Made by a program: the position numbers and the translations under genes. This document shows positions 44,736 to 58,055 of a stretch of DNA of 64,000 nt, in pieces; positions within the stretch are counted from its first letter, which is position 1, and the number at the start of each line of letters is the position of its first letter. The stretch lies in the NCBI GenBank assembly GCA_024349245.1, contig JALDNG010000775.1, positions 1 to 64,000 of the forward strand, written 5' to 3'. The notes under the pieces are model-generated. The model made no database searches and was not told the DNA's origin. It saw only the letters and a program-made list of their open reading frames with translations. Origin of the DNA: Neodontobutis hainanensis (taxonomy: Eukaryota > Chordata > Actinopteri > Gobiiformes > Odontobutidae).

Positions 44736-47700
44736 CAGAGGCCACAGAGAGACCAGTGGAGGCAGAAGAGACAGAGAGACAAGAGGAGGCAAAGGCCACA
44801 GAGAGACCAGAGGAGGCAGAGGACACAGACAGACCAGAGGAGGCAGAGGCCACAGAGAGACTAGAGGAGGCAGAGGACACAGACAGACCAGAAAAGGCAG
44901 ATGCCTCAGAGAGAACAGAGTAGGCAGTGGCCAGATAGAGACCAGAGAAGGCAGAGGCCACAGAGAGACCAGGGAGGCAGAGGAGGCAGACAGACCAGAA
45001 AAGGCAGATGCCTCAGAGAGACCAGAGTAGGCAGTGGCCAAATAGAGACCAGAGAAGGCAGAGGCCACAGAGAGACCAGACGAGGCTGAGGCCACAGAGA
45101 GACCAGAGGAGGCAGAGAGAGAGAGAGAGACCAAAAGAGGCAGTAAGAGCAGAGGAGGCAGAGGAGGCAGAGAGACCAGAGGAGGCAGAGGCCACAGAGT
45201 GACTAGAGGAGGCAGAGGAGACAAAGAGACCCGAGGAGGCATATGCCAGAGAGAGACCAGAGGAGGCAGAGGCAATAGAGAGACCAGTGGAGGCAGAGAG
45301 ACCAGAGGGGGCATAGGAGGCAGACAGACAAGAGAAGGCAGCGGCCACAGAGAGACCAGAGGAGGCAGAGGCCACAGAGAGACCAGAGGAGGCAAAGGAG
45401 TCTGAGAGAGCAGAGGAGGCAGAGGCCACAGTGAGACCAGAGGGGCAGAGGCCACCGAGAGTTCAGAGAAGGCAGAAAGACAGAGAGACCAGAGGAGGCA
45501 GAGGCCACAGAGAGACTAGCGGAGGCAGAGGTAATAGAGAGACCAATGGAGGCAGAGAGACCAGAGGGGGCATAAGAGGCAGACAGACAAGAGAAGGCAG
45601 CGGCCACAGTGAGACCAGAGGGGCAGAGGCCACCGAGAGTTCAGAGGAGGCAGAAAGACAGAGAGACCAGAGGAGGCAGAGAGACAAGAGGATGCAGAGG
45701 AGGCAGAGAGAGCAGAGAGGAGAACGAGGCCACAGAGAGACCAGAGGAGGCAGAGGAATAGAGAGACAAAAGGAGGCAGAGACCACAGAGAGACCAGAAG
45801 AGGCAGAGGCCACAGAGAGACAAGAGGAGGCAGAAGAGACAGAGAAACCAGAGGAGGCAGAGGCCACAGAGAATCCAAAAGAGACATAGGCCACAGAGAG
45901 ACCAGAGGATTGCAGAGGTCACAGAGAGACCAGTGGAGGTAGAGAGAGCAGAGGAGGCAGAGAAGGCAGAGAGACCAGTGGAGGCAGAGGACACAAAGAG
46001 ACCAGAGGAGGCAGAGGCCACAGAGTGACTAGAGGAGGCAGAGGAGACAAAGAGACCAGAGGAGGCAGAGGCCACAGAGAGACGAGAGGAGGCAGAGGCA
46101 ATAGAGAGACCAGTGGAGGCAGAGAGACCAGAGGGGACAGAGGAGACAGAGAGAAAAGAGAAGGCAGAGGCCACAGAGAGAACAGAGGAGGCAGAGGCCA
46201 CAGAGAGACCAGAGGAGGCAGAGGAGTCAGAGAGACAAGAGGAGGCAGAGGAGACAGAGAGACCAGAGGAGGCAGAGGCCACAGAGAGACGAGAGGAAGC
46301 AGAGGAGGCAGAGGAGGCAGAGAGACCAGAGGAGGCAGAGGCCACAAATAGATATGAGGAGGCAGACAGTCCAGAGGAGGCAGAGGCAATATAGAGACCA
46401 GTGGAGTCAGAGAGACCAGATGGGGCATAGGAGGCAGACAGACAATAGAAGGCAGAGGCCAGAGAGAGACCAGAGGAGGCAGAGGCCACAGAGAGACCAG
46501 AGGAGGCAGAGGAGGCAGAGAGACCAGAGAAGGCAGAGGCCACCAAGAGTTCAGAGGAGGCAGAAAGACAGAGAGACAAGAGGAGGCAAAGGCCACAGAG
46601 AGACCAGAAGATGCAGAGGCCACAGAGAGACCAGAGGAGGCAGAGGAATAGAGAGACAAGAGGAGGCAGAGGCCACAGAGAGACCAGAAGATGCAGAGGC
46701 CACAAAGAGACGAAAGGAGGCAGAGGAGACAGAGAGACCAGTGGAGGCAGAGGCCACACAGAGACCAGAGGAGGCAGAGTTCACAGAGAGACCAGAGGAG
46801 GCAGAGGCCGCAGAGAGACCAGAGGAGGCATAGGCCACAGAGAGACCAGAGGATTGCAGAGGTCACAGAGAGACCAGTGGAGGTAGAGAGAGCAGAGGAG
46901 GCAGAGAAGGCAGAGAGACCAGTGGAGGCAGGGGAGACAGAGAGAGCAGAGGAGGCAGAGGCCACAGAGAGACCAGAGGAGGCACAGGCAATAGAGAGAC
47001 CAGTAGAGACAGAGAGACCAGAGGGGGCAGAGGAGGCAGAGAGACAAGAGAAGACAGAGGCCACAGAGAGACCAGAGGAGGCAGAGGCCACAGAGAATCC
47101 AGAGGAGGCAGAGGAGGCAGACGAGACAGAGAGACGAGAGAAAGCAGGGGAGGCAGAGAGTCTAGAGGAGGCAGAGGCGATGAGAGAATCCAGAGGAGGC
47201 ATAGGCCACAGAGAGACTAGAGGATTGCAGAGGTCACAGAGAGACCAGTGGAGGTAGAGAGAGCAGAGAGACCAGTGGAGGCAGGGGAGAGAGAGAGAGC
47301 AGAGGAGGCAGAGGCCACAGAGAGACGAGAGGAAGCAGAGGAGGCAGAGGCCACAGAGACGAGAGGAAGCAGAGGAGGAAGAGGAGGCAGAGAGACCAGA
47401 GGAGGCAGAGGCCACAAATAGATCAGAGGAGGCATACAGTCCAGAGGAGGCAGAAGCAATAGAGAGACCAGTGGAATCAGAGAGACCAGATGGGGCATAG
47501 GAGGCAGACAGACAATAGAAGGCAGAGGCCAGAGAGAGACCAGAGGAGGCAGAGGCCAGAGAGAGACCAGAGGAGGCAGAGGAGGCAGAGAGACAAGAGG
47601 AGGCAGAGACCACCAAGAGTTCAGAAGAGGCAGAAAGACAGAGAGACAAGAGGAGGCAAAGGCCACAGAGAGACTAGAGGATGCAGAGAAGGCAGAGAGT

Positions 47701-50700
47701 CCAGAGGAGACAGAGGACACAGAGAGACCAGAGGAGGTAGAGGAAAAGAGAGACAAGAGGAGGCAGAGGCCACAGAGAGACCATAAGATGCAGAGGCCAC
47801 AGAGAGACCAGAGGAGGCAGAGGAATAGAGAGACAAGAGGAGGCAGAGGCCACAGAGAGACCAGAAGATGCAGAGGCCACAGAGAGATGAAAGGAGGCAG
47901 AGGAGACAGAGAGACCAGTGGAGGCATAGTCCATGAGAGAATCCAGAGGAGGCATAGGCCACAGAGAGACCAGAGGATTGCAGAGGTCACAGAGAGACCA
48001 GTGGAGGTAGAGAGATCAGAGGAGGCAGAGAAGGCAGAGAGACCAGTGGAGGCAGGGGAGACAGAGAGAGCAGAGGAGGAAGAGGCCACAGAGAGACGAG
48101 AGGAAGCAGAGGAGGCAGAGAGACCAGAGGAGGCAGAGGCAACAGAGAGACCAGAGGAGGCACAGGCAATAGAGAGACCAGTAGAGATTGAGAGACCAGA
48201 GGGGGCAGAGGAGGCAGAGAGACAAGAGAAGTCAGAGGCCACAGAGAGACCAGAGGAGGCAGAGGCCACATAGAGACCAGAGGAGGCAGAGGAGGCAGAG
48301 AGACCAGAGGAGGCAGACGAGACAGAGAGACGAGAGGAAGCAGGGGAGGCAGAGACTCTAGAGGAGGAAGTGTCACAGAAAGACTAGAGGAGGCAGAGAG
48401 TCCAGAGGAGGCAGAGGCCACACGGTGACTAGAGGAGGCAGAAAGACAGAGAGACAAGAGGAGGCAAAAGCCACAGAGAGACTAGAGGATGCAGAGAAGG
48501 CAGAGAGTCCAGAGGAGACAGAGGCTATAGAGAGACCAGATGAGGCAGAGGTCACAGACAGACCAGAGGAGGCAGAGGAGGCAGAGAGACCAGAAAAGGC
48601 AAATGCCACAGAGAGACAAGTGGAGGCAGCGGCCACAGAGAGAGCAGAGAAGGCAGAGGCTTCAGAGAGACCAGAGGATGCAGAGGCCACAGAGAGACCA
48701 GATGAGGCAGAGAGACAGAGAGACCAGAGGAGGCATAGGCCACAGAGAGACCAGAGGAGGCAGAGGCAATAGAGAGACCAGTGGAGGCAAAGGAAGCAGA
48801 GAGACCAGAGGAGGCAGAGGCCACAGAGAGACCAGATGAGGCAGAGAGACAGAGAGACCAGAGGAGGAAGTTAAAGCAGAGGAGGCAGAGATGGCAGAGA
48901 GACCAAAGGAGGCAGAGGCCACACAGTGACTAGAGGAGGCAGAGGAGACAAAAAGACCAGAGGAGGCAGAGGCCACAGAGAGACCAGTGGAGGCAGAGGA
49001 CACAGAGAGACGAGAGGAAGCAGGGGAGGTAGAGAGACTAGAGGAGACAGAGGCCACACAAAGACCAGAGGAGACAGAGAATCCAGAGGAGGCAGAGGCC
49101 ACAGAGAGACCAGAAGAGGCAGAGGCCACAGAGAGACCAGAAGAGGCAGAGAGACCAGAAAAGGCAGATGCCACAGAGAGACCAGAGGAGGCAGTGGCCA
49201 CAGAGAGACCAGAGAAGGCAGAGGCCACAGAGAGACCACAATAGGCAGAGGCCACAGAGAGACCAATGGAGGTAGAGAGAGCAGAGGAGGCAGAGAAGGC
49301 AGAGAGACCAGTAGAGGCAGGGGAGACAGAGAGAGCAGTTTAGGCAGAGGCCACAGAGAGACGAGAGGAAGCAGAGGAGGCAGAGAGACCAGACGAGGCA
49401 GTTAGAGGAGAGGAGGCAGAGGAGACAGAGAGACCAAAGGAGGCAGAGCCCACAGAGTGACTAGAGGAGGCAGAGGAGACAAAGAGACCAGAGGAGGCAG
49501 AGGCCACAGAGTGACCAGAGGAGGCAGAGGCAATTGAGAGACCAGTGGAGGCAGAGAGCAGAGGGAGCAGAGGAGGCAGAGAGACCATAGAAGGCAGAGG
49601 CCACAAAAGACCAGAGGAGGCAGAGAGTCCAGAGGAGGCAGAGGCCAATGAGAGGCCAGAGGAGGTAGAGGCCACAGAGAGACCAGAGGAGGCAGAGGCC
49701 ACAGAAAGACCAGAGGAGGCAGAGGCCACAGAGAGACCAGAGGAGGCAGTTAGAGCAGCGGAGGCAGACAGACCAGAGGAGGCAGAGGCCACCAAGAGAC
49801 CAGAGGAGGCAGAGAGTCAAGAGGAGGCAGAGGCCACAGAGTGACTAGAGGAGGCAGAGGCAAAAAGAGAGCAGTGGAGGCAGAGAGACTAGAGGAGGCA
49901 GAGGAGGCAGAGAGTCAAGAGAAGGCAGAGGCCACAGAGAGACCAGAGGAGGCAGAGGCCACAGAGAGACGAGAGGAGGCAGAGGAGATAGAGAGAGCAG
50001 AAGAGGAAGAGGCCACAGTTAGACCAGAGGGGAAGAGGCCACCGAGAGTTCAGTTGAGGCAGAAAGACAGAGAGCCCAGAGGAGGCAGAGAGACGAGAGG
50101 ATGCAGAGGAGGCAGAGAGACCAAAGGAGACAGAGGCCACAGAGAGACCAGAGGAGTTATAGGAATAGAGAGTCCACAGGAGGCAGAGGCCACAGAGAGG
50201 CTAGAGGAGGTAGAGGCCACAGAGAGACCAGAGGAGGCAGAAGCCACAAAAGACCAGAGGAGGCAGAGGCCACAGAGAGACCAGAAGAGGCAGAGGAGGC
50301 AGAGAGACCAGAAAAGGCAGATGCCACAGAGAGACCAGAGGAGGCAGCGGCCACAGAGAGACCAGAGGAGGCAGTTAGAGCAGCGGAGGCAGAGAGACCA
50401 GAGGAGGCAGAGGCCACAGAGAGACCAGAGGAGGCAGAGAGTCCAGAGGAGGCAGAGGCCACAGAGTGACTAGAGGAGGCATAGGAGACAAAGAGACCAG
50501 AGGAGTCAGAGGCCACAGACAGACCAGAGGAGGCAGAGGCAATAGAGAGACTAGTGGAGGCAGAGAGACTAGAGAGGCCAGAGGAGGCAGAGGCCACAGA
50601 GAGACCAGAGGAGGCAGAGGCCACAGAGAGACCAGAGGAGGCAGAGGAGATATAGAGCGCAGAAGAGGCAAAGGCCACAGTTAGACCAGAGGGGAAGAGG

Positions 50701-53700
50701 CCACCGAGAGTTCAGAGGAGGCAGAAAGACAGAGAACCCAGAGGAGATAGAGGAATAGAGAGACAAGAGGAGGCAGAGGCCACAGAGAGACCAGAGGAAG
50801 CAGAGGTCACAGAGTGACCAGAGGAGGCAGAGAGTCCAGAGGAGTCAGAGGCCACAGAGAGACCAGAGGAGGCAGAGGAGGCAGAGAGACCAGAGGAGGC
50901 AGAGGCCAGAGAGAGACCAGTAAAGGCAGAGGCCACAGAGAGACAAGAGGAGGCAGAGAAGGCAGAGAGACTAGAGCAGGCAGAGGCCAGAGAGACCAGA
51001 GGAGGAAGAGGCGACAGAGAGTCTAGAGGAGACAGATAAGTCAGAGAGACTAGTGGAGGTAGAGGCCAGAGAGAGAGCAGAGGAGACAGAGGCCACAGAG
51101 AGACGAGTGGAGTCAAAGGCCACTGAGAGACCAGTGGAGGCATAGGAGACAGAGAGACCAGAGGAGACAGAGGCCACAGAGAGACGAGAGGAGGCAGGGG
51201 AGACAGAGAAAGCAGAGGAGGCAGAGGCCACAGAGAGACGAGAGGAAGCAGAGGAGGCAGAGAGACGAGATGAGGCAGAGGCAACAGAGAGACCAGAGGA
51301 GGCACAGGCAATAGAGAGACCAGTAGAAACAGAGAGACCAGAGGGGCAGAGGAGACAGAGAGACAAGAGAAGACAGAGGCCACAGAGAGACCAGAGGAGG
51401 CAGAGGCCACAGAGAGACCAGAGGAGGCAGAGGAGGCAGAGAGACCAGAGGAGGCAGACGAGACATAGAGACGAGAGGATGCATGGGAGGCAGAGAGTCT
51501 AGAGGAGGCAGAGGCCACAGAAAGACTAGAGGAGGCAGAGAGTCCAGAGGAGGCAGAGGCCACAGAGAGACCAGAAGAGGCAGAGGTCACAGAGTGACTA
51601 GAGGAGGCAGAGGAGACAAAGAGACCAGAGGAGGCAGAGGCAATTGAGAGACCAGTGGAGGCAGAGAGCAGAGGGAGCAGAGGAGGCAGAGAGTCCAGAG
51701 GAGGCAGAGGCCACAAAAGACCAGAGGAGGCAGAGAGTCCAGAGGAGGCAGAGGCCACAGAGAGGCCAGAGCAGATAGAGGCCACAGAGGAACCAGAGGA
51801 GGCAGAGGCCACAGATAGACCAAAGGAGGCAGAGGCCAAAGAGAGACAAGAGGAGGCAGTTACAGCAGCGGAGGCAGAGAGACCAGAGGAGGCAGAGGCC
51901 ACAAAGAGACCAGAGGAGGCAGAGAGTCCAGAGGAGGCAGAGGCCACAGAGTGACTAGAGGAGGCAGAGGCAAAAAAGAGAGCAGTGGAGGCAGAGAGAC
52001 TAGAGGGGTCAGAGGAGGCAGAGAGTCAAGAGAAGGCAGAGGCCACAGAGAGACCAGAGGAGGCAGAGGCCACAGAGAGACGAGAGGAGGCAGAGGAGAT
52101 AGAGAGAGCAGAAGAGGAAGAGGCCACAATAGACCAGAGGGGAAGAGGCCACCGAGAGTTCAGAGGAGGCAGAAAGACAGAGAGCCAAGAGGAGGCAGAG
52201 AGACGAGAGGATGCAGAGGAGGCAGAGAGACCAAAGGAGACAGAGGCCACAGAGAGACCAGAGGAGATAGAGGAATAGAGAGTCCAGAGGAGGCAGAGGC
52301 CACAGAGAGGCTAGAGGAGGTAGAGGCCAAAGAGAGACCAGAGGAGGCAGAGGCCACAAAAGACCAGAGGAGGCAGAGGCCACAGAGAGACCAGAGGAGG
52401 CAGAGGAGGCAGAGAGACCAGAAAAGGCAGATGCCACAGAGAGACCAGAGGGGCAGCGGCCACAGAGAGACCAGAGGAGGCAGTTAGAGCAGCGGAGGCA
52501 GAGAGACCAAAGGAGGCAGATGCCAAAGAGAGACCAGAGGAGGCAGAGAGTCCAGAGGAGGCAGAGGCCACAGAGTGACTAGAGGAGGCAGAGGAGAGAA
52601 AGAGACCAGAAGAGTCAGAGGCCACAGACAGTCCAGAGGAGGCAGAGGCAATAGAGACACTAGTGGAGGCAGAGAGACTAGAGAGGCCAGAGGAGGCAGA
52701 GGCCACAGAGAGACCAGGGAGGCAGAGGAGATATATAGCGCAGAAGAGGCAAAGGCCACAGTTAGACCATAGGGGAAGAGGCCACCGAGAGTTCAGAGGG
52801 GGCAGAAAGACAGAAAGACCAGAGGAGATAGAGGAATAGAGAGACAAGAGGAGGCAGAGGCCACAGAGAGACCAGAGGAGGCAGAGGCTACAGAGATAAA
52901 AGAGGAGGCAGAGGAGACAGAGAGACCAGAGGAGGCAGAGGCCACAGAGAATCCAGAGGAGGCATAGGCCACAGAGAGACCAGAGGAGGCAGAGGAGGCA
53001 GAGAGACCAGAGGAGGCAGAGGCCAGAGAGAGACCAGAGGAGGCATAAGTGACAGAGAGACCAGTGGAGACAGAGGCCACAGAGAGTCCAGTAAAGGCAG
53101 AGGCCACAGAGAGACAAGAGGAGGCAGAGAAGGCATAGAGAATAGAGGAGGCAGATGCCACAGAGAGACCAGAGGAGGAAGAGGCGACAGAGAGACTAGA
53201 GGAGACAGATAAGTCAGAGAGACTAGTGGAGCTAGAGGCCAGAGAGAGAGCAGAGGAGGCAGAGGCCACAGAGAGACGAGTGGAGGCATAGAAGACAGAG
53301 AGACCAGAGGAGGCAGAGGCCACAGAGAATCCAGAGGAGGCATAGGCCAAAGAGAGACCAGAGGAGGCAGAGTTCACAGAGAGACCAGTGGAGGTAGAGA
53401 GACCAGAGGAGGCAGAGAAGGCAGAGAGACCAGTGGAGGCAGGCGACACAGAGAGACGAGAGGAGGCAGAGGCCACAGAGAGATCAGACGAGGCAAAGTT
53501 CACAGAGAGACCAGAGGAGGCCGAGGCCGCAGAGAGACCAGAGGAGGCATAGGCAACAGAGTAACCAGAGGAGGCAATGGGGCAGAGAGACCAGAGAAGC
53601 CAGAGGCCACCGAGAGTTCAGAGGAGGCAACGGGGCAGGGAGACTATAGGAAGCAGAGGCCACATAAAGACCAGAGGAGGCAGAGAGTCCAGATGAGTCA

Positions 53701-55035
53701 GAAGCCACAGAGAGAGCAGAGAGGGCAGAGGAGGCAGAGAGACCAGAGGAGGCAGAGGCCAGAGAGAGACTAGAGGAGGAATAAGTCACAGAGAGTCCAG
53801 TAAAGGCAGAGGCCATAGAGAAACTAAAGCAGGCAGAGAAGGCAGAGAGATTAGAGGAGGCAGAGGCCACAGAGAGACCAGAGGAGGGAGAGGCGACAGA
53901 GAGACTAGAGGAGACAGATAAGTCAGAGAGACTAGTGGAGGAAGAGGCCAGAGAAAGAGCAGAGGAGGCAGAGGCCACAGAGAGACGAGTGGAGTCAAAG
54001 GCCACTGAGAGACCAGTGGAGGCATAGGAGACAGAGAGACCAGAAGAGGCAGAGGCCACAGAGAGACCAGAGGAGGCAGAGGACACAGACAGACCAGAGG
54101 AGGCAGAGGAGGTAGAGAGACCAGAGGAGGCAGAGGCCACAGAAAGACCAGAGGAGGCAGAGAGTCCAGAGGAGGCAGAGGCCATAGAGAGACCAGAGGA
54201 GGCAGAGGAGGCAGAGAGAAAAGAAAAGGCAGATGACACAGAGAGACCAGGGGAGGCAGCGGCCACAGAGATATCAGAGAAGGCAGAGGCCACAGAGAGA
54301 CCAGAGGAGGCAGAGGCCAGAGAGACCAGAGGAGGCAGAGGCCGCAGAGAGACCAGAGGAGGCATAGGCCACAGAGAGACCAGAGGATTGCAGAGGTCAC
54401 AGAGAGACCAGTGGAGGTAGAGAGAGCAGAGGAGGCAGAGAAGGCAGAGAGACCAGTGGAGGCAGGGGAGACAGAGAGAGCAGAGGAGGCAGAGGCCACA
54501 GAGAGACCAGAGGAGGCACAGGCAATAGAGAGACCAGTAGAGACAGAGAGACCAGAGGGGCAGAGGAGGCAGAGAGACAAGAGAAGACAGAGGCCACAGA
54601 GAGACCAGAGGAGGCAGAGGCCACAGAGAATCCAGAGGAGGCAGAGGAGGCAGAGAGACCAGAGGAGGCAGACGAGACAGAGAGACGAGAGAAAGCAGGG
54701 GAGGCAGAGAGTCTAGAGGAGGCAGAGGCCATGAGAGAATCCAGAGGAGGCATAGGCCACAGAGAGACTAGAGGATTGCAGAGGTCACAGAGAGACCAGT
54801 GGAGGTAGAGAGAGCAGAGGAGGCAGAGAAGGCAGAGAGACCAGTGGAGGCAGGGGAGAGAGAGAGAGCAGAGGAGGCAGAGGCCACAGAGAGACGAGAG
54901 GAAGCAGAGGAGGCAGAGAGACCAGAGGAGGCAGAGGAGACAGAGAGACCAGAGGAGGCAGAGGCCACAGAGAGACGAGAGGAAGCAGAGGAGGAAGAGG
55001 AGGCAGAGAGACCAGAGGAGGCAGAGGCCACAAAT
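44736..55035 (+). repeat. 10.3-kb 27-bp minisatellite array
   Basis: Same unit as in the palindrome arms, oriented like the left arm. Higher-order structure is present: the marker GATTGCAGAGGTCACAG recurs near 45908, 46852, 47222, 47975, 54386 and 54774, and a block of about 1.3 kb at 49500-50830 recurs at 51600-52900 with a ~2.1-kb offset. Frames up to 576 codons (45919-47649, minus) follow from the 9-codon period and are not genes. Confidence 0.96.
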
Positions 55036-55200
55036 AGATAGGAGACTCCATTACCCGCAATGTTAGACTCGAGACGCCAGCCATTGTCCACTGTTTACCG
55101 GGGCCAGAGCTTCCGACATAGAGGCTAATCTTAGGGTGCTGACATCACACAGGAGGGAGAGTTTCCTCAGACACATACTGGCACTACATACAAGCAGATA

Positions 55201-55539
55201 GTTATTCATGTCGGCACCAATAATGTGAGAATGAGGCAGTCAGAGGTAACCAAAGATAGCCTAGCCAGGACTCTTGAACTAGGGAACAAGATGAGTCGGC
55301 ATCGATTAATTGTCTCTGGCCCCCTCCCCGTAAGGGGTAGTGATGAACAGTATAGCAGATTAGTTTCCATGAACCGGTGGCTGGCCCGGCATTGTAGTCA
55401 GAAAGGTTATGGTTTCGTGGATAACTGGCCTTCTTTCTGGGGCCGCCCAGGCCTGCTGAGGGCAGACGGCCTGCATCCTACTGGACATGGTGCTGCCATT
55501 TTGTCTAGTAATATAGACAGGTGCATTCGGTGCATTTGA
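55201..55539 (+). pseudogene. LINE ORF1 esterase-like domain (SGNH type), fragment
   Basis: VIHVGTNNVRMRQSEVTKDS matches the GTND-like block of SGNH hydrolase domains in CR1/L2 ORF1. LLRADGLHPTGHGA supplies the D-x-x-H block. The last frame stays open to 55539. Probably inactive because the rest of the element is missing. Confidence 0.75.
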
Positions 55540-55599
55540 CACAAGGAATCTCAGCAGGTCGCAGGAATTAGAGAACCTGCTAGTCATGATAGTGCGGGT

Positions 55600-56368
55600 G
55601 TGGAACTGGATAATGTAGAAGCTTTTAGTTGTCTGGTTAGGCCGTGTTATCCTTATGTCTACTGCCTAAATCTGTTATTTAGTCCTCAAACACATCTGAA
55701 AACTCACAGAGTCAGTGACCCAAAAGCATCCTGTCCTCATGTTATTATAACTCAGAGGCAATCTTTTAAACCAAGCAGAACTGTTAGAGCTCGACAACTT
55801 TTTCCTGTCGCTATCTCTCCACTGGACCAGCCTTCAAATGTCTGCTCTACATCAAGACTGAAGATCGGTCTCCTGAATGTGCGGTCTCTATCCTCCAAAG
55901 CACTCCTAATTAATGATCTTATTGCTTCTCATAGCTTGGATTTACTTTGTCTTTGTGAAACGTGGCTTAGGCCAAATGTTTTTCTGCCACTAAATGAAGC
56001 CTCTCCCCCTGATTATGCGTATGCACAGGTAGGTCGCACGTCGAAACTTGGTGGTGGTGTTGCAGCCATTTATAAAGCTGCATTTTGCTTTACAGGTACA
56101 TCATCACAGCCGAAATTTAACTCTTTCAAGTGTTACTCATTAAACATATTTCTTCTCAAATAAACAGAAGGAAGCCATTTTATTTAGCTGTAATCTATCG
56201 CCTCCGGGTCCCTACTCTTCTTTCTTGGATGAGTTTGGAGTTTTCCTCTCGGACTTAATAACCCATGCTGATAACATCCTTCTAGTTGGAGACTTTAATA
56301 TTCATCTAAATAAGGAGTGTGATCCTCTGGCCAGAGCATTTCAATCACTGCTTGCGACCAAGCTCTAG
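55600..56368 (+). pseudogene. LINE endonuclease domain, fragment
   Basis: KIGLLNVRSLSSKALLIND and LCLCETWLRP are typical of the APE-type endonuclease of LINEs. GGGVAAIYK and then, after a frame break near 56160, ILLVGDFNIHL follow. The sequence ends inside the domain at the LTR junction. Confidence 0.8.
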
Positions 56369-56369
56369 T

Positions 56370-56724
56370 CAATCAAGAGGGAATAAGAAGCACCGCAGCC
56401 TGCTCCTCGGCCAGATCGTAACATTGACGACAGTTAGTAATACGTCTCGTTCGTAGAGTTTGGATTTATGTATGTACTTACCTGTTTCCTTTGTTCACCG
56501 CAGATCCTTCCCGTCCTACCTCCAGTCCGGTTCTCGCCCCTCCTCGGTCATCCCTGAGCCTCGCCGGTCCTTCAGCTCGCGCTCCAGCTCAACCCGGTCC
56601 GGACCCTGCTACCCCTCGTTATCCCCGAAGGAACCGACAGTTATAAGTTGATCATTTAAATAAACTTGTTTTTGTGAACTGTACGTGTGTGCCTGCGTTT
56701 GGGTTATCCGACCAGAACATAACA
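56370..56724 (+). mobile_element. 5'-truncated LTR remnant
   Basis: Matches 9372-9728 of the right-arm LTR to its CATAACA end, including AATAAA. The first ~130 bp of the LTR are missing and LINE sequence abuts directly, so the duplication breakpoint lies here. Confidence 0.88.
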
Positions 56725-58055
56725 GATTCTGTTAATTCTGTTTTATTTGCTCATCTATTTGAAGAAGACTAAGTATGACTAAGTATGTTCCTATGTCTGT
56801 GTAATCCACATGTAATTTTCTTTTGAAATAGTAATTGTGAAATATAGTCACCGAAGCAATCACAGCTAATCAACTTTTAAACCTGATAATTTTAATTTTT
56901 GTTATTTTAGACACGCTAAGGCTAAAATTGTGGACTTACATGTGGTGTTTTTAAATTTTTTCTATAATGCTTTCTTTGATTTAAAGTCTTAATTGACTTG
57001 AAGGTTTTTAAGTTTTACAAACTAATTTGTTTTGTGAATATTTTTCATCTAATGCTTATGTTTAACCCTAGTGAGTTACGCCGCCTGTGAGGGAGGGGCT
57101 GTGGTGTTCTTTTCCCAGCGTTAGGTCAGCTACTGATAGTATGAAATGTTTCTACTTGATTTAGTCAGCCCTCGGCTGGGTTTTTCGCACCACAAACTTT
57201 AGTACAACTCACAAAGTTAAGGTTAATTTGATTTATGTTTTGTATCCTAATTGAGTTTTGATTGATTTTGGTTGATCAATTGTGTTTGATCAAAAGGAGG
57301 GAATTGTAATGGGAAAATCATATTTTCCTCTTTCACATGCTCTGTGCTGTCCTTGACCGCAGCATAATGATGTGCGCACCATCTGTGTGTACTGTTTTCA
57401 AACTGATAAAATTGTCTTTCATGTTAGATGGCTCACTCCCTGAGAGCCAGTGTTTAATTTTTCTTATCTGCTGTGATTTCAGTATAAATTCTAAGCCTGC
57501 CTAGTTAACATGGGGACTGTTCATGCAGCTCTGTACACGGACAGAGTTGTATTTTCCATTCCTCCTTTTGCAAAAGATGTCTCTGAATTCTTTTTTCCTT
57601 TTTCCTTAAATAAATCACCAAAAGACATCTGTTGTTTTCTCTCAAACTTATTCCACAATAATATATTTATTTTTTCAACCACACTCGCCAAAGACTTAAG
57701 GAATCCTACATAAACTTGATCTGTCACTCAGCAAACCAACATACCTTTATATCCAATCTGGGCACAAATGTTTGATTTGGTCATTCAAAGTCTGAAAGAT
57801 AAATGGAATACTAACAATGTTGCATTTCCAGCAGTCTTTTGTGATATGGATATAGAGAGTTGCAGCGTCAACACATGTTAAATATATATTATGCAACTGG
57901 ACCTATAAGCATTAAGCAATGGCTTTAGTCTCACATTTGGCTGTTGCTTTCTAAAAGTATTGCTAGACTTCTGTATTTATCAGATGATTGGTTTTGTCTT
58001 CATTGTCTACAGACAAAAAGTATTAAAGTGTGTATGTCTCTATGTCTCTCCTCAG
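56725..58055. other. Flank / intron, copy B
   Basis: Counterpart of 9729-11057, including the stretch mirrored at 1-356. No exon seen. Confidence 0.6.

Larger units (their letters stand above)
55036..56369 (+). mobile_element. Truncated CR1/L2-type LINE
   Basis: Starts abruptly after the array with SITRNVRLETPAIVH, the start of an SGNH-hydrolase-like ORF1 domain, then an endonuclease domain, and is cut at 56369 where LTR sequence begins. Reverse transcriptase is absent. The reading frame is broken in several places. Confidence 0.8.

Noticed and set aside
44703..55041. Frames of up to 576 codons in the large array
   Set aside because: Same 27-bp repeat artefact; no conserved domain and near-equal openness in other frames.
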